The notes under the pieces are model-generated. The model was not told the DNA's origin. It did no database searches and saw only the letters and a program-made list of their open reading frames with translations. Positions 25,774 to 34,826 of a DNA stretch of 64,000 bases are shown piece by piece. Both the position numbers and the translations under genes were made by a program. Numbering within the stretch: the stretch's first letter is position 1; each line of letters opens with the position of its first letter. Origin of the DNA: Spirosoma sp. KUDC1026 (GTDB lineage: Bacteria > Bacteroidota > Bacteroidia > Cytophagales > Spirosomataceae); NCBI RefSeq assembly GCF_013375035.1, contig NZ_CP056032.1:1224001-1288000 (forward strand). The letters are read 5' to 3'.

Positions 25774-28700
25774 TTACTGTTTAATAATCGACTTACCCTG
25801 CACACCGTTTGACTCGGTTTGCACTTTCAGAAAGTACGTACCGGCGGGTTGGGTGCCTAACTGGAAATGTTCGGTCTGGGGCGTTGTGCTTGCTTGCCGC
25901 GTTACCTGCCGCACGACAGTACCGGCGGCATTAAGAATCTGGAACGTAACAGCCTGCCGCGTTGGCGAACTCCAGTCAACCGATACGTCGCCGGTGGTGG
26001 GGTTAGGGTAAGCTTTAACAGAAATTGGTTCTACAGATGGCTGCGTTCCCAGTGGTGAAAGAACACGTAGCCGATAGATGGCCGATGCAGGACTAGTACC
26101 ACATTCCGTCGTCAGGTTTGTGACGGTGTAGGTCTCGACCTGTTGCGACGTGGCTGGTGGGCGTACCCAGATGACTTTTAGAGAATCAGTTGCTGTATAG
26201 AGAATATTATTAAAGCGGAATGACCAGGGCCCGTCACCCGTCAATCTGACGCGAATAGCAGTACTATCGCCGGGATAAACGGATTCGTCCCCGGAAAGCG
26301 TAGCGGTTGGCTGATTGGAAACCCGTACTTCGATACTACTTCTTTGGCTCTCACAGTTGTCAGCGTTCTTCTGCGTAACGTAGTATGTAGTTCTTCCTGC
26401 CTGGGAGATGTTAGGTACAATCTGGGATTCTGCCTGGCCGCCAGGGTCAGCGCTCCTATACCATAGCAGACGATTGCCTGTGGCTCCCGTAGCTGAAAGC
26501 GCAGTACTACTTACCCCAATGCAATACTGTACCGTAGCTTTAACCGTAGGAGCTGCCGGTGTTGGTACAATTCGTACTACAATCTGTGCTTTAGGGCTAA
26601 CACAATTTCCTGCTCTCTGATAAACGGAGTAGATAAACGAACCATCTGATGATGTAGAAGGCACTGGCGCTACAGTACTGGTACCGGTAATACCTGGACC
26701 TTCCCAGAGCAGGCCAACATTAGGGCTGGCTGTTAATGTATCGGCTCTAGCGTTCTGACAAAATAGCTGATTGGCGTTTACGCCCGGAACCGACGGAGGA
26801 TTAACAACTACCACGGATACCGACTGGCGAGTGCTTTCGCAATTGTTAGCATCAGTTTGAGTGACGTAGAAGGTATACGTATTGGCACTAGTGGTAGAGT
26901 AAGCTGGATTGCTAGCTGTCGGAGAACCGCCTACAGGCGTTGTATACCATTTTACAGTAAAGCCACTAACGGCAGTAACTGATAAGGGTTGCACGGGTTC
27001 GTTTAGGCAATACCGCACCGAAGCCGCCACCGGCGGTGCTGGGGCTGCTCTGACAAAGACACTGACGGTAGCCCGTGGACTCTCGCAGGTATTGACGGTC
27101 TGGGTAACGGAGAACGATTGCACGCCTGTGCCGGATGTTATGGGCGTGGGTGCTACGCTTGACTTGGTATTTGTCTGATCATACCAGGTAAATAATGCAC
27201 CGGGGGTTGTACTGGTTGCACTCAGTGCAGTGGAGGTCGAATTCTGGCAGACTGTCGTTTGCGCCGGTACGGTTGGCGCAGCAGGAATTGGGTAGACAAC
27301 GGCACGCAACGTTGCCCGTGCGCTTTCGCAACCGTTGATTGTCTGTGATACGTAGACCGTTTGTTCTCCTGCATTCTGGTTGTTCAGGGTAGGTGGATTT
27401 AGGGAACCCGTTCCACCTGTAGCAGCCGTGTACCAAAGTGCGTTAGGAATGTTTGTTGAAAATGATCCCTGAGTACCCTGGCATAGTGCGATACTGGTGG
27501 CGGAGGGGGCCGATGGTACGGCTATGACTGATACTGATACGGGCTGACGTGCACTCTCGCAGTTGTTGGCATCTGTCTGAGTAACAGAGAAGATGTACGT
27601 ACCAACACCAGTATTTGTTAAGTTTGGCGGGCCAGATAAGGCAGTACCTGCCTGGTTGTACCAGCGCAGATTCGTACCGGTAGCCGTTAGCGAGACTGGT
27701 GTCTGATTAGCGCAGTAACCTACTGAATTGGCGGTAATCGGTGGCGCCGGTGCTGGCGCAACGATTGCGCTAACTATCGCGCGGGGACTCTCGCAACCAT
27801 TGACCGTCTGGGTAACGGAAAAGGATTGCACGCCCGTTGTTGACGTACTCGGCGTGGGAGCTGCGCTTAATTTAACACCGGCCTGATTATACCAGCTTAG
27901 CGATGATCCCGAAGCGGTTAGGGGTAAAAGATTCGTCGAGTTTTGGCAGACTGTCGTTTGCGCCGGTACGGTCGGGGCATTGGGAAGCGGGAAAATTGTC
28001 GCTTTTACGGCAGTGCGTGGACTTTCGCAACCACCAATCGTCTGCGATACGTATACCGTCTGTTCACCCGCTGTCTGACTGTTTATTGTGGGCGCCAGGG
28101 TCGAGCTAGTCCCTCCGGTAACGACTGTATACCAAAGCGGATTTGAAACGGTCGTTGAAAATTGTCCCTGCGTACCCTGACAAAGCGAAACGCTGCTGGC
28201 GGCTGGGGCGGCTGGTCCGGTATTGGGCGTTACGTTGATAGCCGCCCGCATACTCTCGCAGCCATTTACGGTCTGACTAACGTAATAGGTTCTAGCCTGA
28301 GTCGATGACGGCGTGGGAGCACCGGTAAGTGACAAGGACGTAGTTGCCGTGTCGTACCACTTCAGGTTTGTTCCGGTGGCGCTGAGCGGGCTGGTGAGAG
28401 TAGTCGAAGAGCAAAATGCTACGTCGGCTACTCGGGGCGCATCGGGTCGGCTGATAGCGATGGACGTAGAAACGGGACTGGTTAGCGTGCTATAGTCAGT
28501 AGCACCGGTTGTGGTTGGCTTCTGAACGACGACTTGAACCCGATAGCCCGTTCCGGCACTAATCGATGTTGGAAGTGTTGCCGTCATAGGGCTTGCGCTA
28601 CCTGTGCCAATCGTTACGGCGTTGTTGAAAGTCCCGGCCGCATCGGATAGTTGCACCTGATACGTCAGTCCCGCTGGAAGTGTCGTACTCGTTGTAAACG

Positions 28701-30060
28701 AAACGGAGATTGGCAGGCCAGGGCAGTAGGTACCGGATAAGGGCCCTGTTGTTAAGGTCGTGATCTGATTCTGTCTGATCGAAATCTGCGTCGATCCGCT
28801 AATGTTATCACTAATGCCACAACCGCTATCTCTGAACCCTCTGATGAACGATTTGTCAAAAATCGTTGCGGCTGAAAAGGTAGGCGAAATCGTAGTTGAA
28901 CTGACCGACGACGTTGACGAACGGAGCGTACCATTATCGACATACGTGAATGACCAGGGAGCCGTGCCAGTGAATGCTAACTGTACCGGTGCTGTAGAGC
29001 CTGCTGTTACGGTCGAGCTACCCGAAATTGTCAGCGTAGGCTGAGCGATAACGCTGACAGAAGCCGTATTACTTACTACGTTAGTCGCCGTGGCAGACAC
29101 GCGAAACCGATACGTGCCAGCGGTGACTGAGGCTGGCAGCGTTGCACTAATGGGTGACGTAGTACCTGTGCCTGCCAAATCCTGCAGCAGGCTGCCATCC
29201 GTGTTGACTAACTGAACTTTGAACGTATTCCCAGTAGGGAATGTACCCGTGGTCGAAAACGGAAATGACACAACGGAACCTGCGCAAAAGTTGCCAGTTA
29301 AAGCTGTGGTCGAAATTGCTGTAGTAACTGGCTGGTTGGCCCTAACCGTAAATTGACTACTGGCACTGCCTGCAACATTGGCAATCAGGCCCTGAGTGAT
29401 GACGCGAACCCGATACGTTCCGGCAGTAGTACTAGTCGGGATGGTGGCTTTAATGGAACGGGTACCGCCAAAGCTAGCGCCTTTCTGCTCCCGGCCGCTG
29501 TACTGATCCGTCGAATTCAACAGGTCGCCCAGCACGGTAAGGCCGTCCGCGCTTAATAGCTGGACCTTAAATTTACTCTCGGCTAGCTCTACTGGAAAGG
29601 TACCGGCTCCTGTGCGGTATGATACCGTAAGTTCAGCGCCGGGGGAAGTTTCGGTTACGTTTGAGCTGATGGTCGTAATACTGAGCGGCTTTACCGTAAT
29701 AGCTACAGAGCCAACGACAGTTCCGGTGAAGTTCTTGATTTTTGACTGGTCGATGACCATGCTGGCAACCGGGCGGATGATGACAAACCCGTCGTTGCTA
29801 ACCTTCTTCAGCGCGTTCGTTCCAGTCTCTCCTGGCGAGTCGATTTCGAAATATCGTGTGCCCGTGCCGCTAAATTTGACAAAGAACGGAGCATCACCGA
29901 ATTGGGTACCCGCCTGAAAAACGTTGCCATCAAAGGCCGCGTCAGGGCTGGCGGCAGGATCACCGTAATACAGGTTCAGTGTTACCTGAGCTTGGGTAGT
30001 GGATAGGCAGACCAGAAGCAGTAAGCTAACCAGCCAGTACCGATTTATGTGAATAGTCAT
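25774..30060 (-). CDS. 1428-aa Ig-like repeat surface protein with T9SS type A sorting domain
   Basis: The protein starts with a signal peptide (MTIHINRYWLVSLLLLVCLSTTQAQ). Residues 25 to about 550 contain larger beta-rich modules. From about 555 to 1260 there are nine units of about 75-80 residues, each with two cysteines and ending in a signature like NGCESPRA or NNCESARQ, resembling Ig-like adhesin modules. Two three-unit blocks are near copies, with a period of 699 bp. The final 85 residues have the Por secretion (type IX) sorting pattern (VKAYPNPTTGDVSVDW ... GTYFLKVQTESNG ... KSIIKQ). It should be exported across the outer membrane by T9SS and attached to the surface. Placement in the tubulin-like operon makes it the likely outward-facing component. 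Adhesin function is inferred. Confidence 0.88.
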   Translation of the reverse strand: MTIHINRYWLVSLLLLVCLSTTQAQVTLNLYYGDPAASPDAAFDGNVFQAGTQFGDAPFFVKFSGTGTRYFEIDSPGETGTNALKKVSNDGFVIIRPVASMVIDQSKIKNFTGTVVGSVAITVKPLSITTISSNVTETSPGAELTVSYRTGAGTFPVELAESKFKVQLLSADGLTVLGDLLNSTDQYSGREQKGASFGGTRSIKATIPTSTTAGTYRVRVITQGLIANVAGSASSQFTVRANQPVTTAISTTALTGNFCAGSVVSFPFSTTGTFPTGNTFKVQLVNTDGSLLQDLAGTGTTSPISATLPASVTAGTYRFRVSATATNVVSNTASVSVIAQPTLTISGSSTVTAGSTAPVQLAFTGTAPWSFTYVDNGTLRSSTSSVSSTTISPTFSAATIFDKSFIRGFRDSGCGISDNISGSTQISIRQNQITTLTTGPLSGTYCPGLPISVSFTTSTTLPAGLTYQVQLSDAAGTFNNAVTIGTGSASPMTATLPTSISAGTGYRVQVVVQKPTTTGATDYSTLTSPVSTSIAISRPDAPRVADVAFCSSTTLTSPLSATGTNLKWYDTATTSLSLTGAPTPSSTQARTYYVSQTVNGCESMRAAINVTPNTGPAAPAASSVSLCQGTQGQFSTTVSNPLWYTVVTGGTSSTLAPTINSQTAGEQTVYVSQTIGGCESPRTAVKATIFPLPNAPTVPAQTTVCQNSTNLLPLTASGSSLSWYNQAGVKLSAAPTPSTSTTGVQSFSVTQTVNGCESPRAIVSAIVAPAPAPPITANSVGYCANQTPVSLTATGTNLRWYNQAGTALSGPPNLTNTGVGTYIFSVTQTDANNCESARQPVSVSVIAVPSAPSATSIALCQGTQGSFSTNIPNALWYTAATGGTGSLNPPTLNNQNAGEQTVYVSQTINGCESARATLRAVVYPIPAAPTVPAQTTVCQNSTSTALSATSTTPGALFTWYDQTNTKSSVAPTPITSGTGVQSFSVTQTVNTCESPRATVSVFVRAAPAPPVAASVRYCLNEPVQPLSVTAVSGFTVKWYTTPVGGSPTASNPAYSTTSANTYTFYVTQTDANNCESTRQSVSVVVVNPPSVPGVNANQLFCQNARADTLTASPNVGLLWEGPGITGTSTVAPVPSTSSDGSFIYSVYQRAGNCVSPKAQIVVRIVPTPAAPTVKATVQYCIGVSSTALSATGATGNRLLWYRSADPGGQAESQIVPNISQAGRTTYYVTQKNADNCESQRSSIEVRVSNQPTATLSGDESVYPGDSTAIRVRLTGDGPWSFRFNNILYTATDSLKVIWVRPPATSQQVETYTVTNLTTECGTSPASAIYRLRVLSPLGTQPSVEPISVKAYPNPTTGDVSVDWSSPTRQAVTFQILNAAGTVVRQVTRQASTTPQTEHFQLGTQPAGTYFLKVQTESNGVQGKSIIKQ
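26900..28280 (-). repeat. Tandem 699-bp higher-order repeat inside the Ig-like gene
   Basis: The same 15-20-base strings recur 699 bp apart, for example TGGCAGACTGTCGTTTGC starting at 27245 and at 27944. Each copy encodes three Ig-like units in the same order (types LCQGTQG, VCQNST and YCxN). The 233-codon period keeps the frame, pointing to duplication of a three-module block within the gene. The outer limits given are approximate. Confidence 0.75.
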
Positions 30061-30113
30061 TTTAGGATAAGCTTTTGGTAAGGGTAGGGCCCGTTCCGTT
30101 TTGTTGTTAGCTC

Positions 30114-31367
30114 TTATTTGCCTGATCTCAGCAATTGACGAATACCGTTGATGATCAGTCCGCTGCCGACAATCCCACCGCCATAGACGCCATAGATTCC
30201 CGGTTGAGCGTAGCTGGTAAACGACATTGGCTTAGCCGGAGAATCACCCGGTTGTTGGGAAAGAGTTTGCCAGACGGCGTACTCGGCGTTAAGCGATGTT
30301 AGTTTACCGGTGTAGTCATTATAGCTACGTTGAAGCGAGCTGTAACCAACGTAACTGGCTCCCAAAGCTGCCGTTCCAACGACGATTTGAAGCCAGGCAA
30401 TCAGGCGTCTGGATGGAACCACCCGATTTAAGTAAAGGTGGGAACCGTTGGTTTGCCGAAAATCAAGCTTATGATCTTTATCCGTCAGTGTAATACTGAC
30501 AAAAGCCTGACTGGTATTGTCGATTCTGCGATACTGGTAAGAACCTAGTGGGATGTTATCGGTAGTGGAGCGAATAACGGTGAGCCAATTTTTATCCCAT
30601 TTAACCGATACAGAATCAATTGGATTAGCAATGCCTCTATATAGAAACTCCTTACCAGTGATAGGTTTCGCTGGTGCTATCCCTAGCGAAATCACCGGTT
30701 TCGTTTCGCTGTTAGTTAACCCTTCTCCCGGCTTAGGAAAACCTAGGCGAACAATGAACGTACGCCATTTTCCATCGATCTTTTCTACCCGTAACTCAGC
30801 AACGCGCTGGAGCGGCCGATAAGCAACATCGGTCTGGTTGTTCGGGTCGGTATATTTTCCGGTAAACGTTGAGGTGAAGAAAACTTTGACGTAATGAAAA
30901 GCTTTTCCTTCAATCAGCGTAGATGTGATGACTTGTGAGAATTTAATTGTCTCTTCGTCTGATTTCGAATAGAACAAAGCCAGATTTCTCAGGTACCGAT
31001 CAACGGGTAAGTCGGCTGTAGTTTGCGATGATGTATGTCTTGGATCGATATCATCCTCTATGACAATGCCGTCGTTATAAAAGATCTGAGACGAATTAGG
31101 GGGGGGAGCAATTAAATAACTTTCCTTGATACTCTTGTCGAGTTGATTCTCGGTCGGAATCGTGGACGTTATCAGGACCAATAATTCTTCCAGATTTTTG
31201 ATGGTGCTCTTAGCCTGAAACGTAATTTCATCCCGCTCCAATTTTGTGATAGTTGTATCACTATTGTTGACGTGAGCCACGTAAATCTTTTTGACGCCTT
31301 TCTGCGCCAGCACTGGCGTTCCAATTAGTACCAGGCCCAGTAAAAGGAAGATAAAGGTCTTTTTCAT
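30114..31367 (-). CDS. Secreted protein with predicted C-terminal membrane helix
   Basis: The ATG at 31367 overlaps the stop codon of the upstream gene (ATGA), showing translational coupling. It gives a 417-residue protein with a signal peptide (MKKTFIFLLLGLVLIGTPVLAQ). The middle part (about residues 125-225) has a PVDRYLRNLALFY...KWRTFIVRLGF pattern resembling the C-terminal domain of the 394-residue protein of the same operon. It is followed by a beta-rich domain and a hydrophobic segment (LIAWLQIVVGTAALGASYVGYSS), then a glycine-rich stretch. No named family was recognised. It is probably a periplasmic or outer-membrane-associated part of the same machine. Confidence 0.75.
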   Translation of the reverse strand: MKKTFIFLLLGLVLIGTPVLAQKGVKKIYVAHVNNSDTTITKLERDEITFQAKSTIKNLEELLVLITSTIPTENQLDKSIKESYLIAPPPNSSQIFYNDGIVIEDDIDPRHTSSQTTADLPVDRYLRNLALFYSKSDEETIKFSQVITSTLIEGKAFHYVKVFFTSTFTGKYTDPNNQTDVAYRPLQRVAELRVEKIDGKWRTFIVRLGFPKPGEGLTNSETKPVISLGIAPAKPITGKEFLYRGIANPIDSVSVKWDKNWLTVIRSTTDNIPLGSYQYRRIDNTSQAFVSITLTDKDHKLDFRQTNGSHLYLNRVVPSRRLIAWLQIVVGTAALGASYVGYSSLQRSYNDYTGKLTSLNAEYAVWQTLSQQPGDSPAKPMSFTSYAQPGIYGVYGGGIVGSGLIINGIRQLLRSGK

Positions 31368-32293
31368 AAGCAATTGGTGTAAACGATACGCTGTTGGAAG
31401 CCGTCACCTCTGGCATAGCCCAGTGAATAGCCTGCTTTGGTGTAGGTATGTCTGTAAGTCAATGTTTCTGGTGTAGTACGTCCGTTCTGCGTCTGTGCAG
31501 CTGTAGTTTTAGTCAAATTATGGACGTATGAATGACCGCCCAGATCGAGCGATGGAATCCCTCGAAACAGCAGCTGAGTTTTGTTCCAGTACGGGTAGCT
31601 ATCGTACTCGTACTTACGCATTATCTGAAGGGAACCTGCCACGGTAGAGTCACTTAGGAGCTGTCCCTGATTATCAAACCGATAAACAACTCTGGTTCCA
31701 TTGGTAAGAGTACGGTTGATAATCTTTCCATTTGCGACAACCGCCGTTAAGGTTCCAGCTTCGGTAACCTGCGCCAACTTGCCATTATTGTCGAAGGTAT
31801 AGCTACGTACCGGCTGCTGTTGCGCATTGGCTTCAACATAGGTCTTTACTTTGCCGCTCTCGTAGGTGTACCTGTTGTAACCGAGTGTTTGGCCTGATAA
31901 GGCATTATTGATAGTTACCTGTTGAATAAGCCCGTCCTGATAGGTATAGATGTACCCTCTGTTGTCGCGGGTCTGGCTGCCACCTGTATAAAGCGTAGTC
32001 TGATCAATCCGTGAAACCAGAAAATGGTCGGCGGAATAGGTGAAATTCTGACGGCTATTGTTTGTCAACGTGCCTTTCGACCATTGACGATACGTAATCT
32101 CCTCAACGTGCCCAAAGGTATTATAGGCGTAAGTCGTTGTGTCGCTTACACCTTCATTAATATTGGCGATACGGTAAATCTGGCAGGTTCCCGGAATACC
32201 AGAAGCGGGTATAGTCGGGTCCTGGTGACAGCCAATAACGGCCACTAGCAGAACGAACCAGGAAGCGTACTTTAGGGAGTAAATTTTTCTCAT
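31364..32293 (-). CDS. Lipoprotein with YD/RHS-like repeats
   Basis: The 309-residue product has a lipoprotein signal (FVLLVAVIGC, lipidated Cys22). Its mature part contains many short tyrosine-rich strands of the YD-repeat type (TTTYAYNTFGHVEEITY, YIYTYQDGLIQQVTI, RYTYESGKVKTYVEA, RSYTFDNNGKLAQVTE, VYRFDNQGQLLSDS), as in the beta-helical shells of RHS proteins. There is no toxin domain and the protein is far too short for an RHS toxin. It overlaps both neighbours by 4 nt (ATGA at each end), so it is tightly co-translated with the OmpA-family protein and the 417-residue protein. A scaffold or binding role on the outer membrane is inferred. Confidence 0.78.
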   Translation of the reverse strand: MRKIYSLKYASWFVLLVAVIGCHQDPTIPASGIPGTCQIYRIANINEGVSDTTTYAYNTFGHVEEITYRQWSKGTLTNNSRQNFTYSADHFLVSRIDQTTLYTGGSQTRDNRGYIYTYQDGLIQQVTINNALSGQTLGYNRYTYESGKVKTYVEANAQQQPVRSYTFDNNGKLAQVTEAGTLTAVVANGKIINRTLTNGTRVVYRFDNQGQLLSDSTVAGSLQIMRKYEYDSYPYWNKTQLLFRGIPSLDLGGHSYVHNLTKTTAAQTQNGRTTPETLTYRHTYTKAGYSLGYARGDGFQQRIVYTNCL

Positions 32294-33624
32294 TGAGCGG
32301 TGATTAGTTTTAGCGACACCCGCCGGTTAAGCGCTCGATTCGTTTCGGTGTCGTTAGGAGCAATGGGTTGACGGCTACCAATGCCGTCTTTTGTGAGCTG
32401 GCTATCCGTGATTCCCTGATTCGTTAAAAATCTGGCCGTTGCCAGGGCCCGATAAAGGGATAGTGTTCGATTGACCTTCGGGTCGCCCACGTTATCCGTA
32501 TGTCCGGTAATCCGAAGGGTGTCAGACGTATGGGCTTTCATGTACTGGGCTACCTGTTTCAGCACAGCCTGCGAATCGGACCGGAGCTGGTAGCTGCCTT
32601 GCTCGAAGTAAATCATCGGGATCGAATCGGGCAGGACCAAAGCCGGGCCAGCTGTTATGGCCTGAAGAGGAGCCACAGCTACGCGGGCCGGAGCTGTATT
32701 CTGAGCAGGCTGGTTGAGCGTAATGGCATTCAAGCCCGTAGCCAGACGAACCGGCCGACGGATGACTTTATCGCCGTACCGTACGAGTAACTCATAGGAA
32801 CCCGGTACTGCTTCGTAGGATACGTACTGATTTGCAAAACCTGATAAGGCGAGCAAGGGGATTGTTTTTGTCGGGGCGCGGAGTTCGCAATACGTTGCAT
32901 TAGGCGCATTGACAGAAAACAACGTTAGTTCACGTTGCAGCCGTATTTCGTGCTGCAGAGACTGGCCGTTCAACTGCTCAATAATCAGGTTGCCGTCGTA
33001 AGGTTGGTAACCAGTGGACCGAACTTCCAGCGCAATAATATCTTTCTGATCAAAATCACGTTCCAGCTTACCCAGGGCATTCGTCCCCAAGCAGCGTTTT
33101 TCGCCCGTTTTCGTGTGGAAAAAGCAAACACTGGATGAGAGTGGTTTCCCCAGAATGGCGTCGGTAACTAGAAACGTATTATGCTGGACAGCCTTACTGT
33201 CGCTGACTATACTGTCTGACTGGACGTAGCTGGTCTGTTCTGTCTGTAGATAAGGCGTATCCTGGTTTTGTCTGTCAACTGGTATAAACGGAATCATGAC
33301 CGTAATTGGCTGATTGCGCTGGTTGGCCGAAAATCGGATCTGAACCGATTGTGATCGGTAGCCAGTGCATTCGATAGACAAAGCTGTTGTACCGCAGGGC
33401 AGGACCGCGGAAAAGGTGCCGGAGTCACCACTCATACTTACACGCTGGCGTCCTTTCGAGGTTCTAGCCAGTAAGCGAGCTGCACGTAACGGTTGGTGAG
33501 TGGCATAATCAAGCAGCGTTCCCTGGATATGGAGACACGATGAATCCGCCTGCTGTCCCTGTACCAGCAGAGGTATCGCACACAGCCATAGAACGAAAAG
33601 CTTAGCCAAGTTTTTATGACTCAT
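32290..33624 (-). CDS. OmpA-family peptidoglycan-binding protein with carboxypeptidase-regulatory-like domain
   Basis: The start at 33624 overlaps the previous stop codon (TAATG) and yields a signal peptide (NLAKLFVLWLCAIPLLVQGQ). The mature protein has an N-terminal CarboxypepD-regulatory-like beta-sandwich (IQGTLLDYATHQPLRAARLLA...) and a second beta-rich module. The C-terminal OmpA domain spans about residues 335-444 (IYFEQGSYQLRSDSQAVL, ITGHTDNVGDPKVN, LSLYRALATARFL, NRRVSL). OmpA domains bind diaminopimelate-containing peptidoglycan. This protein should therefore anchor the operon products to the cell wall. OmpA-family proteins are named partners of FtsZl-2 proteins in published gene-neighbourhood work. 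Confidence 0.9.
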   Translation of the reverse strand: MSHKNLAKLFVLWLCAIPLLVQGQQADSSCLHIQGTLLDYATHQPLRAARLLARTSKGRQRVSMSGDSGTFSAVLPCGTTALSIECTGYRSQSVQIRFSANQRNQPITVMIPFIPVDRQNQDTPYLQTEQTSYVQSDSIVSDSKAVQHNTFLVTDAILGKPLSSSVCFFHTKTGEKRCLGTNALGKLERDFDQKDIIALEVRSTGYQPYDGNLIIEQLNGQSLQHEIRLQRELTLFSVNAPNATYCELRAPTKTIPLLALSGFANQYVSYEAVPGSYELLVRYGDKVIRRPVRLATGLNAITLNQPAQNTAPARVAVAPLQAITAGPALVLPDSIPMIYFEQGSYQLRSDSQAVLKQVAQYMKAHTSDTLRITGHTDNVGDPKVNRTLSLYRALATARFLTNQGITDSQLTKDGIGSRQPIAPNDTETNRALNRRVSLKLITAQ

Positions 33625-34808
33625 TAGTCTGTAGCCGATACGCCAATTGACCCTAGTAGTAAAGCCCACTTTACATTAGTTTCTCCATCTACTGTTGTGA
33701 CGTAGCGTTCCAGCTTGACCCGGACATTTTTCTGAGTTATATCCGTGTAGATGGTATTAGCACCATAGCCAATAAAGGTTTGCTGACCGGTTATCACACC
33801 GTAATAATTACCGTCTGTAGCCTGAGACAGCTCTTTGAGGAATTGTATTTCAGACCATTCAATATCAACCGATCTGTAGTTAAGCCGCTTTAAGTTGGTC
33901 AGATACGTACGTATTGGATACCGGCGAGAGCCAGGCTGGCTTTTGGAGGTTACTTCCATCGTTGAGCCCGGCATGAATAGTTTTACAGCTTGGTCAATAG
34001 CCTGATTTTTTTCGTAATCAGAACGTGATTTGTCTGCGATGGTTTTTAAATAAGACGCAAATTCTTCTACCTTTTCCAGAGACTTCTTGCGATAGTGTCT
34101 ATAGTCAGCCTCGCTTAGAACTAGTTTATTGACTTGAGAATTGTTAGGCGCTGGAATAGGAGCATCTGGCTTAAGAACAGGGACTGGGTCTGGAGCTGGT
34201 GGCGTTTCTGGAGCAATAGGTGTTGTGGTTGCTGTAGGTTGAATAGGTGTAGAGGGCTGGGTAGATATGATATTGGCTCCTAATGGCTTTTTGATGGAGC
34301 TTAGCACAGAAGCCACCTCGGCCGGGGTCCGATCTTGCATCAAACTATGTCGCCCATCGCTGTGAAGAATAGCAACAAGCTCGCCCTTAGAAATAGACGC
34401 CGATTTACCGTCGCTCGTTAGGTAGTTGACGACGGCGTCGTTTTCGTACGAGATTTTAGCCGGAATGACTTCAAAGGGAACAGCCCGGAGAAGGAAATCT
34501 TTGTCCTGCCAGGCAGTTGTGGTCAGGAAAGTTTCCAGTTCCTTTTTCGCCTGTGCAGGGTCGGTGCTGAGGTTGTTGATGACCAGGAAATTACCTTTTC
34601 GAAAAGCGACCAGGATGTTCTGCCGCTGGAAACTGTACGTACTGAGTTTATCGCTCTGTTGTACAGTAAACGTAATACGATCGTCGGCAATATCCGTCAG
34701 ACGTGCATTCTCAAGCTTATTGCCGTTCGCCGTATAGATGGCGTCCTGTCCGTACAGCACCGGAGATAAGCCAATCAGGAAAAATAAGACAAGTAGTTGT
34801 TGCTTCAT
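33624..34808 (-). CDS. Secreted protein with proline-rich linker and C-terminal NTF2-like domain
   Basis: The 394-residue product has a signal peptide (LLVLFFLIGLSPVLYGQ). An N-terminal part (about 20-170) contains short DRITF and Y..DAVVNYLTSDG strands. A linker rich in Pro, Thr and Ala follows (about 180-225). The C-terminal domain (about 230-394) has helices then the strands YRSVDIEWSEIQFLKEL, NYYGVITGQQTFIGYG and TQKNVRVKLERYV, a pattern seen in NTF2-like folds. I did not recognise a named family. It is 18 nt after the first lipoprotein gene and overlaps the OmpA-family gene by one base, so it belongs to the same operon. Confidence 0.72.
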   Translation of the reverse strand: MKQQLLVLFFLIGLSPVLYGQDAIYTANGNKLENARLTDIADDRITFTVQQSDKLSTYSFQRQNILVAFRKGNFLVINNLSTDPAQAKKELETFLTTTAWQDKDFLLRAVPFEVIPAKISYENDAVVNYLTSDGKSASISKGELVAILHSDGRHSLMQDRTPAEVASVLSSIKKPLGANIISTQPSTPIQPTATTTPIAPETPPAPDPVPVLKPDAPIPAPNNSQVNKLVLSEADYRHYRKKSLEKVEEFASYLKTIADKSRSDYEKNQAIDQAVKLFMPGSTMEVTSKSQPGSRRYPIRTYLTNLKRLNYRSVDIEWSEIQFLKELSQATDGNYYGVITGQQTFIGYGANTIYTDITQKNVRVKLERYVTTVDGETNVKWALLLGSIGVSATD

Positions 34809-34826
34809 AGTAGGTTGGATTAGCGA

